A DNA stretch of 6,041 bases from Mesorhizobium sp. (GCA_030698645.1 JAUYMV010000774.1:1-6041); one strand, 5' to 3'. Positions 1 through 5,205 are shown, counted from the stretch's first letter. The notes: generated by a model not told the origin, from the sequence alone. Translations and numbers: made by a program.

Positions 1-1
1 C

Positions 2-403
2 GAGCACCTCGCCGCCGGCGAGACGGCCGAAGCCGAGAAGATCAAGACCTTCTACGACGAGTATTTCGCCGTCCTCGACCTGACCGCGGAGTTCTACATC
101 GAGACCATCGACCGCATCTTCCACAAGGCGGAACTGGCGACCGGCGAATTCACCTTTCGCGGCGAAAAGGTCGATCCCGGCCTGATCCGCCAAACCGCGC
201 TGCTCACCGTCGAAGGCGGCCGCGACGACATCTGCGCGCTCGGGCAGACGTCGGCCGCGCACGACCTCTGCCGGTCGCTCCGCCCGCATCTGAAGCGCCA
301 CCATCTGCAGGCCAATGTCGGCCATTACGGCGTGTTCGCGGGCAAGCGCTGGGAGCGCGAAATCTATCCGGTCGTGCGCAACATGATCCTGGCGACGGAG
401 TAG
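2..403 (+). CDS. phaZ: Intracellular polyhydroxybutyrate depolymerase, C-terminal part (5' end outside window)
   Basis: The open frame enters from the left edge and gives 133 residues ending in TAG. The text matches the C-terminal third of intracellular PHB depolymerases of the PhaZ family (alpha/beta hydrolases of about 400 residues), which hydrolyse stored polyhydroxybutyrate granules in the cytoplasm to release 3-hydroxybutyrate units. Family hallmarks seen are EFYIETIDRIF (fragment residues 30-40), RGEKVDPGLI (53-62), LLTVEGGRDDI (67-77), GQTSAAHDLC (81-90) and GHYGVFAGKRW (107-117). By family knowledge, the Asp of the EGGRDD segment (75 or 76) and the His of GHYG (108) are two members of the catalytic triad. 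The nucleophile (Cys or Ser) would lie in the missing N-terminal part. The reading frame is intact in the visible portion. Its promoter and any operon partner are upstream of the window. The family assignment is secure. Activity cannot be judged without the nucleophile region. Confidence 0.9.
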   Translation, partial: EHLAAGETAEAEKIKTFYDEYFAVLDLTAEFYIETIDRIFHKAELATGEFTFRGEKVDPGLIRQTALLTVEGGRDDICALGQTSAAHDLCRSLRPHLKRHHLQANVGHYGVFAGKRWEREIYPVVRNMILATE

Positions 404-461
404 GCGGCAGCCGTTCCCTCTCGTTTTCCACCGCCTCGTGGTCCGCCGGTGGCACCATGTG

Positions 462-490
462 CTGACAATCGGCGACGGGAGAGATAGAAC
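462..490 (+). promoter_or_regulatory. Putative sigma-70-type promoter for the DUF423 gene
   Basis: CTGACA (462-467) resembles the -35 consensus TTGACA at five of six positions. TAGAAC (485-490) resembles TATAAT at four of six positions, with a 17-bp spacer. Transcription would start near 497, leaving a leader of about 23 nt that contains a GGAG ribosome-binding site at 509-512. This would make the DUF423 gene independent of phaZ, which ends 116 bp upstream. The call is by eye from hexamer matches only. Confidence 0.4.
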
Positions 491-519
491 CGCAGCACCT
501 GCCACCCCGGAGCCGACCC

Positions 520-903
520 ATGACCGCTGACCGCATCCTGTTGTTCGCCGGCGGCCTGTCGGGCGCGGCCGGCGTGGCGCTCTCGGCGGCGGCGGCGCAT
601 CAAGGCGGCGGCACTGTCACGACGGCCGCCTCCTTCCTGCTCATGCATGCGCCGGCCTTCGCCGCAATCGGGCTCGGCGCCGACCGCTTCGCGGGACGCA
701 CGCCGCTGCGCGTCGGAGGCTTCGTGCTGCTCGTCGGGCTGGCGCTCTTTTCCGGCGACCTGTTGATGCGCCACTACACCGGCGACCGCCTGTTTCCGAT
801 GGCGGCGCCGTCGGGCGGCACGCTCATGATCGGCGGCTGGTCGATCGTCGCGCTGTCGGCGCTGTGGCGGCGCGAGCCGGTCGGCGCAAAGCGCGAGGGC
901 TGA
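520..903 (+). CDS. DUF423 (YgdD-like) small integral membrane protein
   Basis: This gene encodes 127 residues. The ATG start is supported by GGAG at 509-512, 7 nt upstream. The protein has four hydrophobic segments at about residues 4-26, 37-54, 65-82 and 97-117. The layout fits the DUF423/YgdD family: an N-terminal helix ending in A-rich sequence and a conserved AH (AAAAH, 23-27), a second helix with LMHAPAFAAIGLG (41-53), a third with ALFSGDLLMRHYTG (75-88), and a fourth after an APSGG turn (95-99) with MIGGWSIVALSALW (103-116). The charged C-terminal tail (RREPVGAKREG) probably stays in the cytoplasm. The length is normal for the family. The function of DUF423 proteins is not established beyond inner-membrane localisation, so no reaction is proposed. 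It converges on the HxlR-type regulator gene with only 12 bp between their stop codons. Confidence 0.85.
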   Translation: MTADRILLFAGGLSGAAGVALSAAAAHQGGGTVTTAASFLLMHAPAFAAIGLGADRFAGRTPLRVGGFVLLVGLALFSGDLLMRHYTGDRLFPMAAPSGGTLMIGGWSIVALSALWRREPVGAKREG

Positions 904-915
904 ACTGCTGTGCCG

Positions 916-1605
916 TCAACCGGCGCGCACTGGCTCCTTGGCGAAAGGACTTAGCCCCAGCCATTGCTGGATTGCTCCGGCGATCGCCTTGTCGCCGTCC
1001 AGCGCGACCGTGCCGGCGTCGATCTCGTGGCGCAGCTTGGCGACGCCCATCCAGACCGCCGTCATGATGCGCAGCGGCGAGCGCACCAGCAGGTCGATCT
1101 CGAATCCCGGATCGAAGCCGCACAGATCGACGGAGCCGGCATCGACGACGAGCCAGTAGTTCTGCTTGGCGGTCGGCAATTCGGGATACTGAAACTGAAT
1201 CGTGCAGCGGCGCGGCGGCAGCGGCTCCAGAATGAGGTTGCGCCGCATGTCCCACATCAGCAGCGACGGGTCGAGATTGCGCAGGGACAGTTGCGATTCC
1301 ACCCAGCGCGTGCCCCAGAAGCCGAGCCCCATGACGATCCCGCGCAAATCCTCGCCGGCGGGCGTCAGGTTGTACTCGACGGCGCCGCCGCTGCGCACGA
1401 CCGACACGATGCCGGCTTTCTCCAGCTCTTTCAGCCGTTTCGACAGCAAGGCCGGAGACATTCGCGGCACGCCGCGGCGCAGATCGTTGAACCGCGTCGT
1501 GCCACACAGCAATTCGCGCATGATGAGCGGGGTCCAGCGCGCGCAGAACACTTCGGCTGCCATGGAGACCGGGCAAAACTGACCATATCCGCCGCGCTCT
1601 TGCAC
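916..1605 (-). CDS. HxlR-family winged-helix regulator with C-terminal SCP2-like domain
   Basis: The protein has 229 residues from a GTG start at 1605. That start has GAGGTGA, a strong Shine-Dalgarno match, 5 nt upstream, and lies just downstream of a plausible promoter. A longer frame opening at 1698 would begin upstream of that promoter and adds no family-like sequence. Residues about 8-95 are an HxlR winged helix: YGQFCPVSMAAEVFCARWTP, then LIMREL, RFNDLRRGVPRMSPALLSKR (recognition region, about 38-57), LKELEKAGIV, and a wing ending VEYNLTPAGEDL. Cys11 is at the N-terminal position used for thiol sensing in some HxlR proteins such as YodB; Cys21 is a second cysteine. Residues about 120-219 look like an SCP2 sterol-carrier-type fold, with PELPTAKQNYWLVVDAGSVD, DPGFEIDLLV, VWMG, an IDAGTVALDGDKA stretch and WLGLSPFA at the end. 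I infer a ligand-responsive, perhaps lipid- or acyl-sensing, DNA-binding protein controlling itself and the divergent acyl-CoA dehydrogenase gene. Confidence 0.85.
   Translation of the reverse strand: MQERGGYGQFCPVSMAAEVFCARWTPLIMRELLCGTTRFNDLRRGVPRMSPALLSKRLKELEKAGIVSVVRSGGAVEYNLTPAGEDLRGIVMGLGFWGTRWVESQLSLRNLDPSLLMWDMRRNLILEPLPPRRCTIQFQYPELPTAKQNYWLVVDAGSVDLCGFDPGFEIDLLVRSPLRIMTAVWMGVAKLRHEIDAGTVALDGDKAIAGAIQQWLGLSPFAKEPVRAG
1181..1195 (+). repeat. Exact 15-bp direct repeat, copy 1 (inside the regulator gene)
   Basis: TCGGGATACTGAAAC occurs here, inside the regulator coding sequence, where the minus strand encodes the FQYPE segment of the SCP2-like domain. It recurs at 1833-1847 in the leader of the divergent acyl-CoA dehydrogenase gene. 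After one mismatch the similarity continues for two more bases (GA). The motif is under 50% G+C in a GC-rich window, so the match is unlikely to come from base composition. Confidence 0.6.
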
Positions 1606-1606
1606 T

Positions 1607-1613
1607 GTACTCA
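1607..1613 (-). promoter_or_regulatory. Strong ribosome-binding site deciding the regulator's GTG start
   Basis: On the minus strand the sequence reads GAGGTGA, five intervening bases (GTACA), then GTG. The seven bases are complementary to the anti-Shine-Dalgarno end of 16S rRNA. The GTG inside this motif (1614-1612) is itself in frame and could be mistaken for the start, but the sequence preceding it has no comparable ribosome-binding site. I therefore place the start at 1605. Confidence 0.65.
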
Positions 1614-1636
1614 CCTCGTTGGCCGTTCTCGTCTTC

Positions 1637-1666
1637 AGTGTAGCATCAGTTTGCCGGGCGCGCCAA
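1637..1666 (-). promoter_or_regulatory. Putative promoter of the HxlR-type regulator gene
   Basis: Read on the minus strand, TTGGCG (1666-1661) is a four-of-six match to the -35 consensus. TGCTACACT contains an extended -10 (TGC followed by TACACT, 1642-1637), four of six to TATAAT, with an 18-bp spacer. Initiation near 1630 would leave about 25 nt before the GTG at 1605, with the strong GAGGTGA ribosome-binding site inside that leader. This helps exclude a protein start at 1698. The call is by eye only. Confidence 0.4.
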
Positions 1667-1703
1667 AGTTTCAGAGGCCACGAATGGTCTCCGCACATAG
1701 CTC

Positions 1704-1731
1704 TTGGGACACATCAACGTTCTGATATCAT
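1704..1731 (+). promoter_or_regulatory. Possible promoter of the acyl-CoA dehydrogenase-like gene
   Basis: TTGGGA (1704-1709, four of six to TTGACA) and TATCAT (1726-1731, five of six to TATAAT) are separated by 16 bp. The -10 element overlaps a perfect 8-bp palindrome, TGATATCA (1723-1730), which could serve a regulator. It would give a leader of about 125 nt. A second, weaker option closer to the gene is TTGCAT (1812-1817) with GATACT (1837-1842) and a 19-bp spacer, which would place the start of transcription only about 15 nt before the coding region. I cannot choose between them from sequence alone. Confidence 0.3.
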
Positions 1732-1788
1732 TCGGCTCTTTCGTCGGGTCCGCACACGCCGCGCGCCTCGCTCCGCGCGATCCCGCCC

Positions 1789-1800
1789 GATACAGATACA
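1789..1800 (+). repeat. Tandem GATACA hexamer pair in the divergent intergenic region
   Basis: GATACA occurs twice back to back (1789-1794 and 1795-1800). A related GATACT follows at 1837-1842 within the 15-bp repeat. The repeat is short and A/T-richer than its surroundings, in the region between two divergent genes. It could contribute to regulator binding, but two hexamers may also be chance. Confidence 0.4.
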
Positions 1801-1832
1801 GAACTGGACCGTTGCATTGCCGTCAGGGAATG

Positions 1833-1847
1833 TCGGGATACTGAAAC
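1833..1847 (+). repeat. Exact 15-bp direct repeat, copy 2 (acyl-CoA dehydrogenase leader)
   Basis: This is the same TCGGGATACTGAAAC as at 1181-1195, ending 7 bp before the GGAG ribosome-binding site (1855-1858) of the acyl-CoA dehydrogenase-like gene. A protein bound here could affect either initiation from a nearby promoter or translation. No inverted symmetry is evident within the 15-mer. Confidence 0.6.
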
Positions 1848-1863
1848 CGACAAAGGAGCCCTC

Positions 1864-3030
1864 ATGATGAACATCGCCAACACGGCCGCACTCTCCGCAC
1901 AGCCCGATTCCACCACGGAAACCATCGTCGAAACCGCCAGGCGTCTGGCTGCCGAATTCGCCACGCGCGCGGCCGCCTGCGACGAGGCGGACCGCTTCGT
2001 CGCCGACAACTACCGCGCGCTCAAGGCCTCCGGCCTCGTCCGCGCCGCCGTTCCGGTCGAATTCGGCGGCGGCGGCGCCGAGATCGCCGAACTCTGCGAC
2101 ATGCTGCGCGAGATCGCGCATGGCTGCAGCTCGACGGCGCTCGCCTTCTCCATGCACACCCACCAGGTCGCCATTCCGGCCTGGCGCTGGCGTCACCAGA
2201 AGGTGGCGGCCGTCGAGCCGCTGCTGAAGCGTGTCGCCACGGAGAACATCATCTTGCTGTCCAGCGGCGGGTCCGACTGGATCGGCGGCTCCGGACAGGC
2301 CGTCAAGGTCGAGGGCGGCTACCGCGTCACGGCGCGAAAAGTCTTCACCTCGGGCGCCGAAGCCGGCGATCTGCTGGTGACCGGCGCCATCCTGCAGGGC
2401 GAGGAGCCCGCCAAGGTGCTGCATTTCGCCGTCCCCATGAAGGCGCCGGAAGTCAGCATCGACCGGACATGGCGTACGCTCGGCATGCGCGGCACCGGCT
2501 CCAACGACGTCGTCATCGACAATCTGTTCATCCCGGACGCCGCCGTTTCGTTTTCGCGCCAGGCCGGCGCCTGGCACCCTGTGTTCCAGATCATCGCGAC
2601 GGTCGCCTTCCCGCTCGTCTACGCCGCCTATCTCGGCGTCGCGGAAAGCGCGCGCGACATCGCGGTCGGACTGGCCGGCAAGAAGCCGCCGAGCCCGCAT
2701 CTGGTCGATCTCGCCGGGCGCATGGACACCAGCCTGCGCGCCGCGCAGCTGGCGCACCGGCACATGATCGCGACGGTCGAAACGAACGCGCCGTCCGCCG
2801 CGTCGGTCAACGAGGTCATGATCGGCCGCGGGCTCGTCGCCGAGCATGCCATCAAGGCGGTCGATCTGGCGCTCGAACTCGCCGGCGGCGCGGGCTTCTA
2901 CCGCTCGAACGGACTGGAACAGCGCTTCCGCGACATCCAGGGCGCCCGCTTCCATCCGCTGCAGCAGGGGCCGCAGGCGCGCTACGCCGGCTCGATGGCG
3001 CTCGGGCTTCCGGTCGACAACGTCTTCTGA
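1864..3030 (+). CDS. Acyl-CoA dehydrogenase-fold flavoprotein, possibly monooxygenase-like
   Basis: The protein has 388 residues. AAAGGAG at 1852-1858 lies 5 nt before the first ATG; a second ATG at 1867 is equally possible. Domains run in the acyl-CoA dehydrogenase order. The N-terminal helical part (about 16-125) contains LKASGLVRAAVPVEFGGGG (53-71). The central beta domain (about 129-225) contains SSGGSDW, GGYRVTARKVFTSGAEAGDLL (151-171) and the TWRTLGMRGTGSNDV segment (202-216). The C-terminal helical bundle (about 240-388) contains LELAGGAGFYRSNGLEQRFRDI and ARFHP (361-365). The family oxidises acyl-CoA thioesters with FAD. However, where classical enzymes have a catalytic Glu in a YEG-type motif after the RD pair, this protein reads His364-Pro365. 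I also see no Glu at the alternative isovaleryl-type position (about 245-258). That pattern is shared with FMN-dependent monooxygenases of this fold (DszC, HsaA, SfnB type), so the reaction is uncertain. No flavin reductase or electron-transfer flavoprotein gene is visible nearby. The divergent HxlR-type gene is its likely regulator. Confidence 0.85.
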   Translation: MMNIANTAALSAQPDSTTETIVETARRLAAEFATRAAACDEADRFVADNYRALKASGLVRAAVPVEFGGGGAEIAELCDMLREIAHGCSSTALAFSMHTHQVAIPAWRWRHQKVAAVEPLLKRVATENIILLSSGGSDWIGGSGQAVKVEGGYRVTARKVFTSGAEAGDLLVTGAILQGEEPAKVLHFAVPMKAPEVSIDRTWRTLGMRGTGSNDVVIDNLFIPDAAVSFSRQAGAWHPVFQIIATVAFPLVYAAYLGVAESARDIAVGLAGKKPPSPHLVDLAGRMDTSLRAAQLAHRHMIATVETNAPSAASVNEVMIGRGLVAEHAIKAVDLALELAGGAGFYRSNGLEQRFRDIQGARFHPLQQGPQARYAGSMALGLPVDNVF

Positions 3031-3046
3031 CGGCAGCGGTGAACGC

Positions 3047-3077
3047 GAGCCGCCGCCCCTTGCGCGGGCGGCGGCTC
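3047..3077. terminator. Bidirectional terminator hairpin between convergent genes
   Basis: GAGCCGCCGCCC (3047-3058) pairs perfectly with GGGCGGCGGCTC (3066-3077) around a 7-nt loop, giving a 12-bp stem that is almost all G-C. It starts 16 bp after the stop of the acyl-CoA dehydrogenase-like gene and ends 1 bp before the stop codon of sthA, which is read the other way. It can therefore serve both transcripts. Neither side has a clear U-run, so it is not a textbook intrinsic terminator. This is common in GC-rich genomes, and the position argues for the role. Confidence 0.75.
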
Positions 3078-3078
3078 C

Positions 3079-4470
3079 CTATCCCCGGCCCATCCGGTTC
3101 CACGCGTCCAGCCCGGCGATCTTGTAGGCCTCGGCCAGCGTCGGATAGTTGAACGTGTTCTCGACGAAGAAATCGACCGTGCCGTGCAGATTGATCACCG
3201 CCTGGCCGATATGGATCAGCTCGGTCGCGCCCTCGCCGACGATATGGGCGCCGAGCAGGCGGCGCGTGTCGAGCGCGAAGATCAGCTTCAGGAATCCGGA
3301 ATTGACGCCCATGATGTGGCCGCGCGAGGTTTCGCGGAAGCGCGCCACGCCACATTCGTACGCCGTGCCCGACGCGCGCACCTGCTCCTCCGACTGGCCG
3401 ACCGTGGAAATCTCCGGCACCGCGTAGATGCCGTACGGAAACGCCTCCGGCGCAGGCGGCAGCGGCAGGCCGAAGGCGTGGCAGGCGGCCACCCTGCCCT
3501 GCTCCATCGAGGTCGAGGCGAGGCTCGGAAAACCGATGACGTCGCCGGCGGCATAGATGTTCGGCACGTTGGTCTGGAAGGTATGCGGGTCGACCGTCAG
3601 CCGGCCGCGGCTGTCGGCCTCGATGCCGACATGCTCGAGGCCGAGGCTGGCGACGTTGCCGGTGCGGCCCGCCGCGTAGAGCAGGATCTCCGACTTGACG
3701 ATGCGGCCGTCGGCGAGCGTCACCTCGACGCAGTCCGGCTTCGACGCGATGTCCTTCACCGCGCTGCCGAGGCGCACGATCATGCCGCGGTCGCGCATCT
3801 GGTGGATGAAATCGTCGACGATCTCGCGGTCGACGAAGTCGAGGATCGTGGCGCGCGGCTCGACCAGCGTCACCGGCACGTCGAGGGCGGAGAAGATGGT
3901 CGCGTATTCGACGCCGATGACCCCTCCCCCGATGACGGTCAGGCTGCGCGGCAGGCGCTCCAGCTCGAGAATGTCGTCGCTGTCGAAGATGCGGTGCTTG
4001 TCGAAATGCACGTTGTCGGGCCGGTGCGGCCTTGTCCCCACCGCGATCAGCGCATGCTCGAAGGTCGCATGGCTGTGCTCGCCCTTCTCCGTCGTCACCT
4101 CGACCGTATGCGCATCGACGAAGCGCGCCGTCGCCGCCACGCTCTTCACCGTGTTGCGCATGAACTGGTGCTGCAGCACCTCGACCTCGTGGTCGAGCGT
4201 CTTGTGCAGGCGCGAGACGATGTCGCCGATGGAAATGTCCTGCTTCACCCGGTAGCCGCGGCCGTAAAAGACGCGCTCGCGGAACCCGGACAGGTTCAGC
4301 ACCGTCTCGCGGATAGTTTTGGAAGGAATCGTCCCGGTGTGCACCGAGACGCCGCCCAGCCGCCTGCCCTTGTCGACGACGAGCACCGACTTTCCGAGCT
4401 TGGCGGACTGTACCGCCGCGCGCCGCCCCGACGGCCCCGAACCGATCACCAGCATGTCGAAATCGTGCAT
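3079..4470 (-). CDS. sthA: Si-specific soluble NAD(P)+ transhydrogenase
   Basis: This 463-residue flavoprotein is close in length to E. coli SthA (466). The family catalyses reversible hydride transfer between NADPH and NAD+ in the cytoplasm, usually draining excess NADPH. The FAD-binding Rossmann motif is VIGSGPSG (8-15). GGVSVHTGTIPSK (39-51) stands where disulfide reductases have Cys-x4-Cys, and both cysteines are absent. The NAD(P)-binding fold has GGGVIG (181-186) with Glu204 at the end of the second strand. IYAAGD (305-310) is the second FAD contact. The C-terminal dimerisation domain contains INLHGTVDFFVENTFNYPTLAEAYK (426-450), without the HxxxxE base pair of disulfide reductases. These features separate it from lipoamide dehydrogenase. 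The ATG at 4470 puts the Rossmann motif at residue 8. An in-frame GTG at 4509 would add 13 residues without family-like sequence, and neither start has a strong ribosome-binding site. Confidence 0.92.
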   Translation of the reverse strand: MHDFDMLVIGSGPSGRRAAVQSAKLGKSVLVVDKGRRLGGVSVHTGTIPSKTIRETVLNLSGFRERVFYGRGYRVKQDISIGDIVSRLHKTLDHEVEVLQHQFMRNTVKSVAATARFVDAHTVEVTTEKGEHSHATFEHALIAVGTRPHRPDNVHFDKHRIFDSDDILELERLPRSLTVIGGGVIGVEYATIFSALDVPVTLVEPRATILDFVDREIVDDFIHQMRDRGMIVRLGSAVKDIASKPDCVEVTLADGRIVKSEILLYAAGRTGNVASLGLEHVGIEADSRGRLTVDPHTFQTNVPNIYAAGDVIGFPSLASTSMEQGRVAACHAFGLPLPPAPEAFPYGIYAVPEISTVGQSEEQVRASGTAYECGVARFRETSRGHIMGVNSGFLKLIFALDTRRLLGAHIVGEGATELIHIGQAVINLHGTVDFFVENTFNYPTLAEAYKIAGLDAWNRMGRG

Positions 4471-4570
4471 TCGCCCGCCCCCGCGCGCCGCCCATTGTGC
4501 AGCGCACACAGGCTAGCGCGAACCCTCGCCCCTACTCAAGCGCAGCCTGGACCCCAATCCTTGAAAATCC

Positions 4571-4583
4571 GGTGACATTCACC
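4571..4583. promoter_or_regulatory. Inverted repeat, possible operator upstream of the RDD gene
   Basis: GGTGA-CAT-TCACC is a perfect 5-bp inverted repeat with a 3-bp centre. It lies in the 166-bp divergent region between sthA and the RDD gene. It sits directly after TTGAAA (4561-4566), a good -35 candidate for the RDD gene, where a repressor would commonly bind. I do not recognise a known regulator consensus. Confidence 0.4.
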
Positions 4584-4586
4584 ACT

Positions 4587-4609
4587 TTATGTTGGCGCCC
4601 GACACATAA
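4587..4609. promoter_or_regulatory. Second inverted repeat between sthA and the RDD gene
   Basis: TTATGT (4587-4592) and ACATAA (4604-4609) are exact inverted copies 11 bp apart, an A/T-rich pair in GC-rich surroundings. The right arm overlaps CATAAT (4605-4610), a five-of-six -10 match for the RDD gene. The left arm read on the minus strand gives CATAAA. The symmetry may therefore reflect opposed promoter elements or a two-fold operator. It could also form a weak hairpin in RNA, with six A/U-rich pairs, which I consider less likely. Confidence 0.35.
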
Positions 4610-4636
4610 TCCCGGGCGTGTGAGGAAGAGAACGCG

Positions 4637-5107
4637 ATGAACCAGACCATTCTCGACGGCGACATCATGACGACGCGTCTCGACGACGTGCGCGCCTATG
4701 AGGGTGTGCGCTCGCGCCGGGTGTTCGCCTTCCTGATCGACTATTTGATCATCGGCCTGCTCGTCGTCGTGGCGGCGGTCGTCGTCGCCTTCATCGGCGT
4801 GCTGACGCTCGGCCTTGGCTGGATGCTCTACGGCATCCTCGGCCCGCTCGTGGCGCTCGTCTACGTCGCGCTGACGCTTGGCGGTGCGAGACAGGCGACC
4901 GCCGGCATGCAGGTCATGTCGATCCGCCTCGACCGTCTCGACGGGCGGCCGGTCGACGGCATGCTCGCGATGGTCCACACCGTGCTGTTCTGGGCCGGCA
5001 ACGCCGTCCTCACGCCGCTGGTCCTGCTGGCGACGCTGTTCACCGACCGAAAGCGCACGCTGCACGACCTGCTGCTCGGCTCGGTCGTCACCCGCACCGA
5101 CATCTGA
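4637..5107 (+). CDS. RDD-family membrane protein
   Basis: The protein has 156 residues. The ATG is preceded by GAGGA at 4622-4626, a somewhat long 10 nt away. A second in-frame ATG (residue 11) lacks a better site. The RDD family is defined by conserved Arg and Asp residues in the first and last membrane segments. Here they appear as RRVFAFLIDYLIIG (27-40, Arg28 and Asp35) and RKRTLHDLLLGSVV (138-151, Asp144). Three membrane helices are predicted at about 29-53, 57-80 and 112-135. A soluble segment with the family-type GARQATAGMQVMSIRLDRLDGRPV (83-106) lies between the second and third. The length is typical. The family's biochemical role is poorly defined, with transport suggested for some members, so I assign none. 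A terminator-like hairpin follows and bpt lies 98 bp downstream on the same strand. Confidence 0.87.
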   Translation: MNQTILDGDIMTTRLDDVRAYEGVRSRRVFAFLIDYLIIGLLVVVAAVVVAFIGVLTLGLGWMLYGILGPLVALVYVALTLGGARQATAGMQVMSIRLDRLDGRPVDGMLAMVHTVLFWAGNAVLTPLVLLATLFTDRKRTLHDLLLGSVVTRTDI

Positions 5108-5108
5108 C

Positions 5109-5129
5109 GCGCGGCCGATCGCGCCGCGC
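5109..5129 (+). terminator. Likely intrinsic terminator after the RDD gene
   Basis: GCGCGGC (5109-5115) and GCCGCGC (5123-5129) form a perfect 7-bp all-G/C stem with a 7-nt loop, starting 2 bp after the RDD stop codon. A short T-rich stretch, ATTTCT, follows at 5135-5140. The position immediately after a gene and before a plausible bpt promoter supports the call. The T-tract is short. Confidence 0.5.
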
Positions 5130-5144
5130 CGCCGATTTCTCCTG

Positions 5145-5173
5145 TTGACGTTTCCGTCCGGCGCGCCAAGACT
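5145..5173 (+). promoter_or_regulatory. Putative promoter of bpt
   Basis: TTGACG (5145-5150) matches five of six bases of the -35 consensus, including the TTGAC core dominant in alphaproteobacterial housekeeping promoters. A 17-bp spacer leads to AAGACT (5168-5173), only three of six to TATAAT; alphaproteobacterial -10 elements are often degenerate. Transcription would begin near 5180, leaving a leader of about 25 nt. Together with the hairpin at 5109-5129 this suggests bpt is transcribed separately from the RDD gene. Confidence 0.4.
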
Positions 5174-5205
5174 TGCGCATCGCCAGGGGATTCCGTTCGT
5201 AGCCG

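Noticed and set aside
428..452. Possible terminator after phaZ: CCACCG (428-433) with CGGTGG (447-452)
   Set aside because: Only a 6-bp stem with a 13-nt loop and no following T-run. The T-run (424-427) precedes rather than follows it.
910..926. Small hairpin at the DUF423/regulator convergence: GTGCCG with CGGCGC, one G-U pair, 5-nt loop
   Set aside because: A six-pair stem overlapping the regulator's stop codon, with no T-run on either side. Such stems arise easily in GC-rich DNA. It could have some terminator role but I cannot support it.
1603..1640. CACTG (1603-1607) and CAGTG (1636-1640) as an operator over the regulator promoter
   Set aside because: The arms are only 5 bp and lie 28 bp apart, which is readily due to chance.
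1714..2955. A 413-codon open frame on the minus strand antisense to the acyl-CoA dehydrogenase-like gene
   Set aside because: The plus-strand frame has a proper ribosome-binding site and flavoprotein motifs from end to end. The antisense translation is compositionally biased and has no motif.
2852..4507. A 551-codon open frame on the minus strand overlapping sthA and the end of the acyl-CoA dehydrogenase-like gene
   Set aside because: Its translation is Arg/Ala/Gly-rich low-complexity text in an alternative frame of sthA. GC-rich third positions suppress stop codons in shadow frames. The sthA frame shows clear family motifs over its full length.
3184..4575. A 463-codon open frame on the plus strand antisense to sthA
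   Set aside because: Arg/Asp/His/Val-rich composition with no recognisable domain, fully explained as the reverse shadow of sthA.
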